Source: JAWSVE01 sp050789445
GTDB lineage: Bacteria > Pseudomonadota > Gammaproteobacteria > Pseudomonadales > Cellvibrionaceae
Length of the DNA: 64,000 bases
Reading direction: 5' to 3'
NCBI GenBank assembly: GCA_050789445.1
Contig: JAILXR010000001.1
Span: 3,596,001 to 3,660,000, forward strand
In this document: positions 46,100 to 54,172 of the stretch, one piece after another
Layout: every line of letters starts with the position of its first letter
Numbering within the stretch: position 1 is the first letter of the stretch
Translations under genes and position numbers: made by a program
The notes under the pieces: generated by a model
Database searches by the model: none
What the model saw: only the letters and a program-made list of their open reading frames with translations
Told to the model about the DNA's origin: nothing

Positions 46100-46602
46100 C
46101 GCTTAAACCACAATCATTACAAGTGAAATAGGGTACAAAGAGTACAGAATCTGAATTCGTTATTGTAGTTTTACAGATCTAGCCGAATTGCATCGTATCA
46201 GTAATTTGGCGTCAAACTTTATATGAATCAGCACACATTATGTTGGCTTAATCGCGACGGGCGAGTTCTAAAAAGGCTTTCACTCCCAGAACTGAGCAAT
46301 ATCGCGGTGGTTAGAGCACCTCCCAATGGGGTTCATTTAATATACATCAAAACATCCAAATGAGTTTGATACCGGAGTTACCAGTTCCAGTAAAATTTCG
46401 GAGGTCGCGCAATATTTGTTCAAAAAAAGATTGCCTACAATGCGCCTACAGTGAATTGATAAACACTAAAAAATGCAATATTACTGTAATTAATAATAGA
46501 GGTTCCGAATCTCAGCTGTACCACTGCGAGAAGGATAATTCTCAGATAGTTGAGTTTAGGCACTAACTCATTTAGCTAGAAATAGAAAAGAAGGGTGAAA
46601 TT
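46100..46602. promoter_or_regulatory. Divergent region between Lif-like 3/lnt and the secreted hydrolase
   Basis: 503 bases without a convincing gene. A 68-codon frame at 46360-46566 has no ribosome-binding site and no recognisable product. The last 40 bases carry an AAGAAGGGTG ribosome-binding site for the hydrolase. Promoters in both directions are expected here. Confidence 0.5.
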
Positions 46603-47292
46603 ATGAATCTTAAAAGTTTACTAATTGGTGGCTCAGCTATCTTGGCTTGCGGTTTAATGTCTTCAACTGCATTTGCAGGTGATAATGGCGGTAGTGATTG
46701 TAGCGTTAGCCGTGCAACAGGATCGGGTGCTGTATTTTATGTCCCAAGTGGTGGTGACGGTACTTACAATATCCTAGCGTGGGGTAACGGTACTGGTGGT
46801 GGTTCAAGCACTTACCGTGGTTTGTTAGAAGCTGCAGCAGAAGAGTGTGTTTTAGTAGCCGCTGCTACAACGGCTAGCTCAGGAAGTGGTAGAGATGTAG
46901 AAAGTGCGCTTAATCAAGCGAAGAGCCGTTACAGCAGCATCGTTGGTTCAAATCCAAAAGTATGTACTTCTGGTCACTCACAAGGTGGCGGTGGTGCTTT
47001 CAATGCTGCAAATCGTACAGATGCAGAGTGCGTTATCGCAGTTCAGCCTGATACTGTTTACACAACTAGCATCTCACGTCCTGTATCAAGCACCACAGAT
47101 GTTGTTTGTATCTTCAGCTCTGGTGATACGTTAGCGCCAGCACTTCCTTTCAACGCATCAAACTGCCGTCGTAACTCAACTCGTTACTCACAAGAGAGCA
47201 CGTCTGGTACTCACTTTGCACCAACATCTGGTACAGGTGGAGCAGCTGGTGCAGAAATGCGAAACTACATCAGAAACTGGTTAGTTAACTAA
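46603..47292 (+). CDS. Small secreted alpha/beta-hydrolase, PETase/cutinase-like
   Basis: 229 residues with a classical signal peptide (cleavage near AFA, residue 25). The nucleophile elbow is GHSQGGGG (Ser126), the acid lies in SGDTLAPA (Asp175) and the histidine in GTHFAPTSG (His204). Spacing between the three and the D-x-x-A-P and H-F motifs match bacterial polyester hydrolases, where the elbow usually reads GWSMGGGG or GHSMGGGG; Met is replaced here by Gln. Four to six cysteines could form disulfides. Codon use is more G+C-rich and biased than in neighbours, hinting at strong expression. It may cleave polyesters, cutin-like or storage esters; a chlorophyllase-like or dienelactone-hydrolase-like role is possible. 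Confidence 0.75.
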   Translation: MNLKSLLIGGSAILACGLMSSTAFAGDNGGSDCSVSRATGSGAVFYVPSGGDGTYNILAWGNGTGGGSSTYRGLLEAAAEECVLVAAATTASSGSGRDVESALNQAKSRYSSIVGSNPKVCTSGHSQGGGGAFNAANRTDAECVIAVQPDTVYTTSISRPVSSTTDVVCIFSSGDTLAPALPFNASNCRRNSTRYSQESTSGTHFAPTSGTGGAAGAEMRNYIRNWLVN

Positions 47293-47322
47293 TCACTCTG
47301 AGTTTCTTGTTTCAATAAAAAG

Positions 47323-47350
47323 CCTCAACCGATAAGGTTGGGGTTTTTTT
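47323..47350 (+). terminator. Rho-independent terminator of the secreted hydrolase
   Basis: CCTCAACC (47323-47330) pairs with GGTTGGGG (47336-47343, one G-T wobble) around GATAA and is followed by a run of seven Ts. Confidence 0.88.
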
Positions 47351-47416
47351 ATTTGTGGTTTATGCTTTGGTTACAGTTCTAATTCTACTTTTAAAGGAAT
47401 GCAGTAAGGAAATAAC

Positions 47417-48247
47417 ATGAAAAATATAAAGAGTGTTGTCGCGATACTGTTGATGAACACGGTATTCATTAGCGCCTGCAGCGAAAGCGAAAAGCCACAA
47501 TTAACAAACACGGCCGATCAAACCACTGAAAAAACCAAAAAAATAGAAGACGTAAAAGCAACAGAATCAGAAATAATGGCTGATGATACAGAACATGATT
47601 TTCAAACCTTAGATGATCGTTTTAGTTATGCCTACGGCGCAGATTTAGCAGAAAAATTTAAAGCAGAAGGTATCGAGTTAAATGTTGATATCTTAGCGAC
47701 CGCCATGCGAGACGCCTTTAAAGGCGGCGAGATGAAAATGCCTGATGACGAAGTCATCGCGACGCTGTCACTTTATCAAGAAGTATTTTTGAAAAAGAAA
47801 GAAAAAGAAAAAGCCATAGCCGGAGAAAAAAATAAAAAAGAAGGCGCGATATTCTTAGCCGAAAATGCCAAAAAAGAAGGCGTAGTCATCACAGAAAGTG
47901 GTTTGCAATACAGAGTAATCACAGCCGGTGATGGTGGCTATAAACCGAAATTTGATGATGAAGTACAAGTGCATTACCGCGCAACGTTTATCGACGGCAC
48001 TGAATTCGATAGTACTCACAAACGTGGCGAACCTTATAGCGTCAAAGCCAAAATGCTTATCGACGGTTGGGCCGAAGCGCTTCAGCTAATGACAGCAGGT
48101 GCCAAATGGGAATTAACAATTCCGGCAGAACTTGCATATGGCGAACAAGGCTCCGATCCTTACATCGGACCAAACGCCGTGTTGATTTTTGAAGTGGAAT
48201 TACTTGAGATTGAGGAAGGGGAAGAGAAAGAAATCGCCACTCAATAA
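47417..48247 (+). CDS. FKBP-type isomerase lipoprotein, FkpA/Mip-like
   Basis: 276 residues with a lipoprotein signal peptide ending in FISAC. A Glu/Lys-rich linker leads to an FKBP_N dimerisation domain (DDRFSYAYGADLAEKFKAEG, then IELNVDILATAMRDAFKGGE) and a C-terminal FKBP domain from about residue 165 (ESGLQYRVITAGDG to LIFEVELLEIEE). This is the layout of FkpA/Mip, V-shaped homodimeric foldases anchored to the outer membrane or facing the periplasm. It may assist folding of secreted enzymes such as its neighbour. Confidence 0.92.
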   Translation: MKNIKSVVAILLMNTVFISACSESEKPQLTNTADQTTEKTKKIEDVKATESEIMADDTEHDFQTLDDRFSYAYGADLAEKFKAEGIELNVDILATAMRDAFKGGEMKMPDDEVIATLSLYQEVFLKKKEKEKAIAGEKNKKEGAIFLAENAKKEGVVITESGLQYRVITAGDGGYKPKFDDEVQVHYRATFIDGTEFDSTHKRGEPYSVKAKMLIDGWAEALQLMTAGAKWELTIPAELAYGEQGSDPYIGPNAVLIFEVELLEIEEGEEKEIATQ

Positions 48248-48354
48248 ATTTAGTATTTTTAAGGTATGAAGTTATTAAATGGCGACTTAAATACGATGGA
48301 CAACTTCATAGAGATCAATAAATCTGTCCCTTGATCCTCAACTGTTCAAACGCA

Positions 48355-49440
48355 TCAACGTGGGAAGAAAATTTCCTGTGTTTTGCCTGAACGAATTAAA
48401 GCAGCCATAAGCGTTACAAAGAGGTCAGGATTTTTTTCTAAAATAGAGAGCCGATCTAAATATTCTTTAATATAACCTTTAATTAAGAAAAGAATCATAT
48501 CGTAGCCTCCCATATCATTTCGTAATCGACGCCACAGTGTTGGGCAGTTTTGTTTTAGTTGGCGGCTTTCCTCAGCAGCCACACCAAGCCAGCCATTGGC
48601 TTTAATCAATATTATTAGCGCAGTAGGTAAACCGCTTTTTCCTGCTTGCATTGACTGCCGCATTTTAACCATGCGGCGTTTAATACGCATATCGTTTTTT
48701 GCTTCCGTCATGAGTTTTTTGGTTATCTTTACTGCTATAACTGCGGCAATTCCTCGCGCCAGACGTTTACCAATTTGCTTTCCTATAAACCGCTGCCCTT
48801 TGCTATTTAAGAAATCAACAGCGCCACTCTCATCGAGTTCTTCATAAGCAGCACCTAAGGCAGATTTAAGTACGCTAGAAACCATGTTTCGATCAATTCC
48901 GTCAGGCATTATCAAAACGCCCTTCTCGATCATTTCTTGAAGAGCGGACTCTGGAATTAATGATACATATTCATCAATTACCGAAAAAACCAATTGAAAG
49001 AGAGGATTATCTGCAAGATTCAATTCTGCATTTATTAATTTGGTTACATTAACATTCAAAAAATCATAAACCGCATAATTCTCACCGCCAACAGTGTGGA
49101 CAGCTTCCTGTCCATTAGCGCCTAAGCCTTCAGCTGTCCGAACTATCCCGCTACCTACGACTTCCGCCTGCCTTATCGTTTCATGGTGAATGCCATCGAT
49201 GACGCCAGCTAAGGGAGGTGACGCAGCATCAATCCTATTTAAAAGCTCATGAAAAGTTGTCTCGTGACGTATCACTCGATAAGAGGGGGTGTGACAACCA
49301 AAATTACATTCTTGCCACTTTTTTTCTATTTGTTTTTGGGTTTGCAGCGGATTAATACTCGAAAATTTTGCAGCATTAAAACCTATCATGTATCGCTTTA
49401 CACCAAGTTCACTAATCAACTCTCCATTATGTGTAGACAT
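48355..49440 (-). CDS. Protein of unknown function, 361 residues
   Basis: I do not recognise the family. ATG 49440 has AGGA eight bases upstream. The N-terminal half is soluble with a GxHxxT/AEGLGANGQEAVH glycine-rich stretch; residues 210-235 (IGKQIGKRLARGIAAVIAVK) form a basic glycine-zipper helix that could insert into membranes, and the C-terminal part is helical and basic (KMRQSMQAGKSG, SRQLKQNCPTLWRRLRND). The gene lies 18 bases downstream of a lipoprotein gene. The pairing of a membrane-active-looking protein with an exported lipoprotein recalls effector and immunity genes, but that is inference only. Confidence 0.6.
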   Translation of the reverse strand: MSTHNGELISELGVKRYMIGFNAAKFSSINPLQTQKQIEKKWQECNFGCHTPSYRVIRHETTFHELLNRIDAASPPLAGVIDGIHHETIRQAEVVGSGIVRTAEGLGANGQEAVHTVGGENYAVYDFLNVNVTKLINAELNLADNPLFQLVFSVIDEYVSLIPESALQEMIEKGVLIMPDGIDRNMVSSVLKSALGAAYEELDESGAVDFLNSKGQRFIGKQIGKRLARGIAAVIAVKITKKLMTEAKNDMRIKRRMVKMRQSMQAGKSGLPTALIILIKANGWLGVAAEESRQLKQNCPTLWRRLRNDMGGYDMILFLIKGYIKEYLDRLSILEKNPDLFVTLMAALIRSGKTQEIFFPR

Positions 49441-49458
49441 TTTCTAAATTCCTTTTTG

Positions 49459-50004
49459 CTATTCAATTGTTGATATAAATAAATCTATAGTTGGATTTAA
49501 TTTAGGCAGTAATGATGATGCATTATTTAGAACTATATAAAACTGTTTCTTTTCTGTAGAAAATTCAAAAACTTCAACGACAAAATCTGCTTCGTAAGGA
49601 GCGGGAGATTTTGCATGAAAAAACTGGCCTGTGAGGTTACGTCTATCTACCTCTCCAGAATCAATCTTAACAAGATCTCTAGCTTCGCCTTCCGGTATAG
49701 AAGCTATTAAATAACGCTTTATGAAATATTCAATGCTAACAAATGGAGGAATATTATTTTGTGGATATGAGTAGATAGTTATAAAAGTACCCAAATTCGT
49801 AACAACACTGATATCTTTTCCACCAAACTGATTATCTAGTGTCTCAAATGCTTCCCAATCGGCAGGCAGTATGAAATCAACTTGAAACTCCGAATTAGCC
49901 TCCTCTACAGAGATGGGACCAGGTTCCTGCTTCGAACATCCAACAGCACCGATACACAATACAAATAAAAAAGAGAGTAATTTAGATTTGATTAGACTTA
50001 CCAT
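49459..50004 (-). CDS. Lipoprotein of unknown function
   Basis: 181 residues from ATG 50004; the frame is open upstream to 50076 but that start would put 24 residues before the signal peptide. KLLSFLFVLCIGAVGC is a clear lipobox. The mature domain has alternating strands (FQVDFILPADWEAFETLDNQ and FFIVLNN-like segments such as QFYIVLNNASSLLPKLNP) that resemble PsbP/DcrB-like single-domain lipoproteins in layout. It is co-transcribed with the 361-residue protein downstream. Function unknown. Confidence 0.7.
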   Translation of the reverse strand: MVSLIKSKLLSFLFVLCIGAVGCSKQEPGPISVEEANSEFQVDFILPADWEAFETLDNQFGGKDISVVTNLGTFITIYSYPQNNIPPFVSIEYFIKRYLIASIPEGEARDLVKIDSGEVDRRNLTGQFFHAKSPAPYEADFVVEVFEFSTEKKQFYIVLNNASSLLPKLNPTIDLFISTIE

Positions 50005-50223
50005 AAAGTTCTGAGAGAGAGCTAAAGAATTACGAGATTTATAGAGTGGATATTGAGCAGTTGAAAGAGGCAGCATTATTTCAAATCCGTTTGTATTATG
50101 ATTATATTTCCAGCGTTGAATATACCTGATCCTCTAGCTTGAATGAAGCCGTTTCCTCTGCAGACCTTCTCTTTTAGTTAGATGAACCAAGTTTTTTTGA
50201 CCTCTTGATTTGGCTTCTCGCAA

Positions 50224-50436
50224 TTACTCAGTATCAGGAAATTCAACACCGGCTGCATTTAGAACTTGGCGCAAGGGTATATGGCCGACGACTTCGTACT
50301 CAACACTCCAACCTTGCTCAGAATCCCAGTAGTCAGTTTCGATACTGCCCAAACCATTTTCATAAAGAATAGCAATAATATAAAACCCTGATTTTATGGG
50401 CTTACCGCTCAACCATTTAGGTGTGTTCTTAATCAT
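50224..50436 (-). CDS. Small DUF551-like protein
   Basis: 70 residues. PKWLSGKPIKSGFYIIAILY, then TDYWDSEQGWSVEYEVVGHI and PLRQVL resemble the short phage-associated DUF551 proteins (a W-x-P-x-G start and a G-H/W-x-P end); this is from memory and unchecked. It begins two bases after the YafO-like stop, so it is in the same transcript. Function unknown. Confidence 0.5.
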   Translation of the reverse strand: MIKNTPKWLSGKPIKSGFYIIAILYENGLGSIETDYWDSEQGWSVEYEVVGHIPLRQVLNAAGVEFPDTE

Positions 50437-50437
50437 A

Positions 50438-50836
50438 TTAATACGCCTCTCTAAATCTTTCTGCTACAGACACAAGGTTATCACGAACATACTTTTCATC
50501 CCTTAGCTTTTGATGGGCATCATTCCAGATAATATCAATCAAACAATATATATTGGGATTGACCAAGCCTTCACAATAGATCAGAAAAATGTCGCTTGTT
50601 CTTTTATCTTGCCGAAGTGGAATGCCTTGAACGATTAACCGCTTGGGAAAAAGATGGATGTGCATTAATTCATTTTGTTTTGCAGACAATGGACGAGCTA
50701 TATCAACATCCTTACCAATATAGGTTCCAAGCTGACCGGTGGTTTTGTATAGCTTAAATTCCCGAGCAATTTGACTTATACGAGGATTACTTTCAGACGC
50801 AATTTGAAGAACTCGGGATAATAAGACCTTGGCCAT
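50438..50836 (-). CDS. YafO-family type II toxin
   Basis: 132 residues, the same length as E. coli YafO. Matching segments are the YKTTGQLGTYIGKD region, MHIHLFPKR (YafO: AHIHL), TSDIFLIYCEGLVNPNIYCL (YafO: DEAHLVYCQG) and the C-terminal VAERFREAY (YafO: MAEAFRMRF). YafO is a ribosome-dependent mRNA interferase. A strong AGGGAGGT site just upstream lies inside the 3' end of the preceding small ORF, so translation is coupled. No YafN-type antitoxin is present in the window. Confidence 0.8.
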   Translation of the reverse strand: MAKVLLSRVLQIASESNPRISQIAREFKLYKTTGQLGTYIGKDVDIARPLSAKQNELMHIHLFPKRLIVQGIPLRQDKRTSDIFLIYCEGLVNPNIYCLIDIIWNDAHQKLRDEKYVRDNLVSVAERFREAY

Positions 50837-50839
50837 AAT

Positions 50840-50983
50840 CTATACCTCCCTGAACTCTTTCCTTTTCGTATCTTTTTCTGCTTTTTTCCTTGACTGATCC
50901 ATGATTATTTTTAGAGATTGAGACTCACTTTGAGATAGCCCAGATTGGGATTTGTTTTCGTTTGATTTTTTATCTACTGGCAT
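50840..50983 (-). CDS. 47-residue ORF upstream of YafO, possible antitoxin
   Basis: ATG 50983 has AGGGA at proper spacing. The product (MPVDKKSNENKSQSGLSQSE, then SQSLKIIMDQSRKKAEKDTK) is charged, polar and probably disordered apart from one helix. The frame is open further upstream to 51109 but that part is unlike a protein start. It ends three bases before the YafO-like ATG. Position fits an antitoxin, yet it is much shorter than YafN and lacks a Phd/YefM DNA-binding fold, so it could instead be a leader peptide. Confidence 0.45.
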   Translation of the reverse strand: MPVDKKSNENKSQSGLSQSESQSLKIIMDQSRKKAEKDTKRKEFREV

Positions 50984-51480
50984 GAAATATTCCCTTAATA
51001 TAGATGAATAAAATATAGGCTCGTCCAATCGGCCTAACGCCAACGCAATGTTTACGTTGAGATTTGAATTGTATAGTGTGTTAGTGATACGGCATAGGTA
51101 AACGATCACAGTTTAAATAAGTTCGTATTCTTAATGCTATAAAAAACAAAACGTAGGTGTCGACCGACGGCAAGTTCGTTTTTCTTGTTTGCCCAAGAAA
51201 AACGAACCAAAAAGAAGGGCGCTCGACATCGCTTAGGTCCTTAATCCCAGTCCTTTTTAAAAAACCGGTCTTATTCGACATCCTGCCTCTCCATCCCTAA
51301 ATTGCACTTCCTGTGTAATTTTCTCTTAAAAATAACTTTTCGTTTGGCGCTATGTAGGGAGGGTACATCAAAAAAACTATTTTGTTGTTGGAATGAAAAA
51401 GTAAAAGATCAACAACATTGACCCCTTGATCTTTTAACGTGGAATCAAGTTTCTCTGACCCCTTGATCGCCTTGATCGAT
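50984..51480. other. Gene-free stretch containing a palindromic repeat
   Basis: 497 bases between the YafO unit and the ATPase. Short frames at 51081-51281 and 51297-51500 look like translations of repeat DNA. A 13-base direct repeat TGACCCCTTGATC occurs at 51419-51431 and 51456-51468, and a similar TGTCCCTTGATCC appears near 48325, on the far side of the island. Confidence 0.5.
51174..51207. repeat. Palindromic intergenic repeat element
   Basis: Perfect 14-bp arms GTTCGTTTTTCTTG (51174-51187) and CAAGAAAAACGAAC (51194-51207) around TTTGCC. Outer flanks (GGTGTCGACC near 51156 and GCTCGACATC near 51221) extend the stem imperfectly. The translated core (FVFLGQTRKTNLP) is seen in many spurious small proteins of marine gammaproteobacteria, suggesting a dispersed REP/MITE-like element. 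Confidence 0.65.
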
Positions 51481-54096
51481 TTATTCCAAAGCAGAGTCAA
51501 GATTTTCTAGTTCAGAAACAATTGACTCAACTGTACTCCTATCGAATTCGGCGCGATCATTTTCTTCGTGCGTCCCTTTGTTTAGATAACGCCATTCTCG
51601 AGAATTTCCATTTATCCCCAACATTACATCAAGGGGAATCAATATAGTCTCTTTGTTTTGTGCCGAAAAATCGCCCTTTTCTATTTTGCTTTTTAGTTGT
51701 TCTGTTAGGTTTCTAAGTTCAATTGGTGCTGAAGATGAGCGAAGCTTTATGCTCAAGTTCCCATCTCCATTTCTGGAAACATATCTCCATACTTTGTCTT
51801 TTGTAAGTGACTCTAGCGCTTGACGCGACTTCGCCAGAGCTTCTCTGATTTCATTTCGATTTATGCTTGCGCGAGCTGCAACAATATAATTGCGGGGAGC
51901 ACAATTAAAGTCTATCCGGATTTCTTTATCCTCAAGGCGGGGTAAAAAAGAATATGATTTGGCAAGATTTGCCTCATTAACGGGCAATAGATTTTGAATA
52001 TCTTTGAAGAACTCTTCTCCATGGCAAGTCAACAGTATCTGTTTGTTTGAGAAATACGAATCCTCAAACAGAGTTCGACGAATCGACTCCCTATGATCAT
52101 CATCAATTGCATTCACGGGGTCATCAAAGATTAATACGGGAGCATTTTCTTTTAGATTCTTGGCGAGCAGTATTGCTAGACCAAGGCAGCGAATATGGCC
52201 TTCACTAAGAATGTGTAGAGCGTCGTAGACTTGATTAGGTTGGTGACGAAAAGAAATTTTTAAACGCTGATTTTGGGCTAGAGGTAACATAACATTTTGC
52301 AATAGCTCAGCATTAGTATCGTTCCGGTTAAAAGCATTGTAGAGCGTTACGACTATCTCTCCGAGATCTGCAACTAAGTGTGCGGGGAGGCTAGTTATAT
52401 AGTTATTTAGCATTTGTACGAAAGTGGAGTAGGCAGAAACGATAATATGGTTCTTCGTTATTACGGTTTTTTCAGCTTCAACAGCAGCGATCAGCGGAGC
52501 ATTTTCGACATTGAAACTATCGATCAATTGTTGGTCGGATGCAATGGCAGCGATGGCAGTTTTTTTACGGGTTTCAAGAATCGTAATTTGACGAGCATAT
52601 TCCCGAAGGATGTTTAATTCGGCTTGTTTTTTGTTTTTCTGCTTCATCGCCTGGTCAATGTTTTTATCATTCTCCTCAATTTGCTCTACCTGAAAGAGTA
52701 AGTGTTGCCATGGTGTGTAAGTGTCAGATAATTTTATGTTCAGGGAGTTCCACCACTCGATTGTGGGTTGTTCATTATTCGCGACTTCAAATGGCTTCAT
52801 GGGGTTGTTTTGGGGATAGACTCTCAAGCAGGTATTCATAATTTGCGAGAGGTCAAAAAGAGTTTGACTGGCTCTTTGTCTAAGCCGAACCTCTTCTTGC
52901 TGAATAGCGGCTAACTGCTGAAGCTTTTGAAGTTCTTTCCCTGCGTAAATGTATGGGTTAACAGCTGTTTGGGCTAGCGGTGTCTTACATGCGGGACATG
53001 TATCTGGGTTACTTGGTTGTACTTGAGAGACAGCCTCGTATAGTTGTTTGAAAGACAATTGCTGACTAGCAGCTGCTAACTCCTTCTGTTTCCCTCTCAG
53101 TTCTTGGACGATCGTGGTAAGACTGTTGCCCAATGTTTTGAGTGAGGTGAGATATAGATTACTTTTTGCTGTTAGTTGTTGTTGCAGTTCGATCTCAAGG
53201 AGTTCGATTTTTCCAGAAGACTCATCATCTCCATTTAGTTCGAACTCCATTTGGTTAAAGCCGGCTCCTTCTCTATATTGATTGGCCAGCTTCATTTCCT
53301 CTAAGGCAAGCATTTTAAGTTCATCATTACTTCTCTGAATTTGAAGTTTTGCGCCATCTAACGCCTGCTGCTTCTGTGAGAGCAATGTGGCGTTTCGTCC
53401 TGTGATATCTATATGTCGATCATCTATTTCTGCTGTGAAGTTACGGGTGAAATCTGTAAAGGATTCAAGGCCAAATAGGGTTGATATCAGCTCTGATTGC
53501 TTTGCAGGTGCCTGGGCAGCAATTCTGGAAAAACTGTCAATACGGTTTTTTTCGATGAAACAAAAACGATATGCAGTCTCATTAGGAGAGACAGTTATTT
53601 CATTTCCGTTGTTATCTTCTGCAGTAATTCTTGGTGGTGTAAATTGGTTTACATAAGCGTTTTTCAAATACTCCCTTTGATCACGAAAACGTTTACTCTC
53701 AGCTTCCGTGACGTTACCCAATAGACCATATTCCAGAGCTTCGCAGAAGCTGGACTTACCCGTTCCATTTTGGCCATAAATCAGGACCAAACGGCTTGCC
53801 AGGTCAAAAGTTTCTTGCCGAGAAAAGCCCCGAAAAGGTCCGATCGTCAATTGTTTAAGTTGGGAAAACGTTGTTGCTTGTTCATCATGGCTATCTAGGA
53901 TCGGCTTTATCTCGGGATCAATTATCTCCCAATTTACTTGCGCTAGAGTGACCAGCCGTTTAGCTCTCTGCCCTTGATAGGTACTTAGTGGCACCAAATC
54001 ATCTAAATGATCCGCCACTAAATTAGCGACTTTACGAACCGCTTCAGGAGCGTCGACTAAAGTTTGCAAGAATCGTAGATACTCGGCCCTGATCAT
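51481..54096 (-). CDS. SMC/Rad50-like AAA ATPase with CxxC hook and R-x6-H C terminus
   Basis: 871 residues from ATG 54096 (GGGAAG upstream); a start 15 codons earlier is possible. Walker A is GQNGTGKS at 108-115. Long coiled coil follows, with a hook-like CPAC at 367-370. The second half has a signature-like LSEGH near 630, Walker B LIFDDP (Asp658, Asp659) and a switch histidine in LLTCHGEEF (His692). The last 130 residues are helical (RNEIREALAKSRQALESLTK) and end with R836-YLNKGT-H843, an R-x6-H spacing allowed for HEPN RNases. RloC, Septu PtuA and other defence ATPases share this layout. Defence function is inferred from architecture and island context. Confidence 0.75.
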   Translation of the reverse strand: MIRAEYLRFLQTLVDAPEAVRKVANLVADHLDDLVPLSTYQGQRAKRLVTLAQVNWEIIDPEIKPILDSHDEQATTFSQLKQLTIGPFRGFSRQETFDLASRLVLIYGQNGTGKSSFCEALEYGLLGNVTEAESKRFRDQREYLKNAYVNQFTPPRITAEDNNGNEITVSPNETAYRFCFIEKNRIDSFSRIAAQAPAKQSELISTLFGLESFTDFTRNFTAEIDDRHIDITGRNATLLSQKQQALDGAKLQIQRSNDELKMLALEEMKLANQYREGAGFNQMEFELNGDDESSGKIELLEIELQQQLTAKSNLYLTSLKTLGNSLTTIVQELRGKQKELAAASQQLSFKQLYEAVSQVQPSNPDTCPACKTPLAQTAVNPYIYAGKELQKLQQLAAIQQEEVRLRQRASQTLFDLSQIMNTCLRVYPQNNPMKPFEVANNEQPTIEWWNSLNIKLSDTYTPWQHLLFQVEQIEENDKNIDQAMKQKNKKQAELNILREYARQITILETRKKTAIAAIASDQQLIDSFNVENAPLIAAVEAEKTVITKNHIIVSAYSTFVQMLNNYITSLPAHLVADLGEIVVTLYNAFNRNDTNAELLQNVMLPLAQNQRLKISFRHQPNQVYDALHILSEGHIRCLGLAILLAKNLKENAPVLIFDDPVNAIDDDHRESIRRTLFEDSYFSNKQILLTCHGEEFFKDIQNLLPVNEANLAKSYSFLPRLEDKEIRIDFNCAPRNYIVAARASINRNEIREALAKSRQALESLTKDKVWRYVSRNGDGNLSIKLRSSSAPIELRNLTEQLKSKIEKGDFSAQNKETILIPLDVMLGINGNSREWRYLNKGTHEENDRAEFDRSTVESIVSELENLDSALE

Positions 54097-54172
54097 TATT
54101 TCTTCCCTTTTTTCTACAGAATTCTGAGAACGTTTTACCAAATAGGCGTCCGCTTAAGGTCGAAAGCGGACT

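Noticed and set aside
46360..46566. 68-codon frame between Lif-like 3 and the secreted hydrolase
   Set aside because: No ribosome-binding site, odd composition and no recognisable family; it lies in a divergent promoter region.
51081..51281. 66-codon frame containing FVFLGQTRKTNLP
   Set aside because: It translates a palindromic repeat; such products are common spurious annotations.
51297..51500. 67-codon minus-strand frame overlapping the ATPase 3' end
   Set aside because: Overlaps a better supported gene and has no start signals; it also spans the TGACCCCTTGATC repeats.
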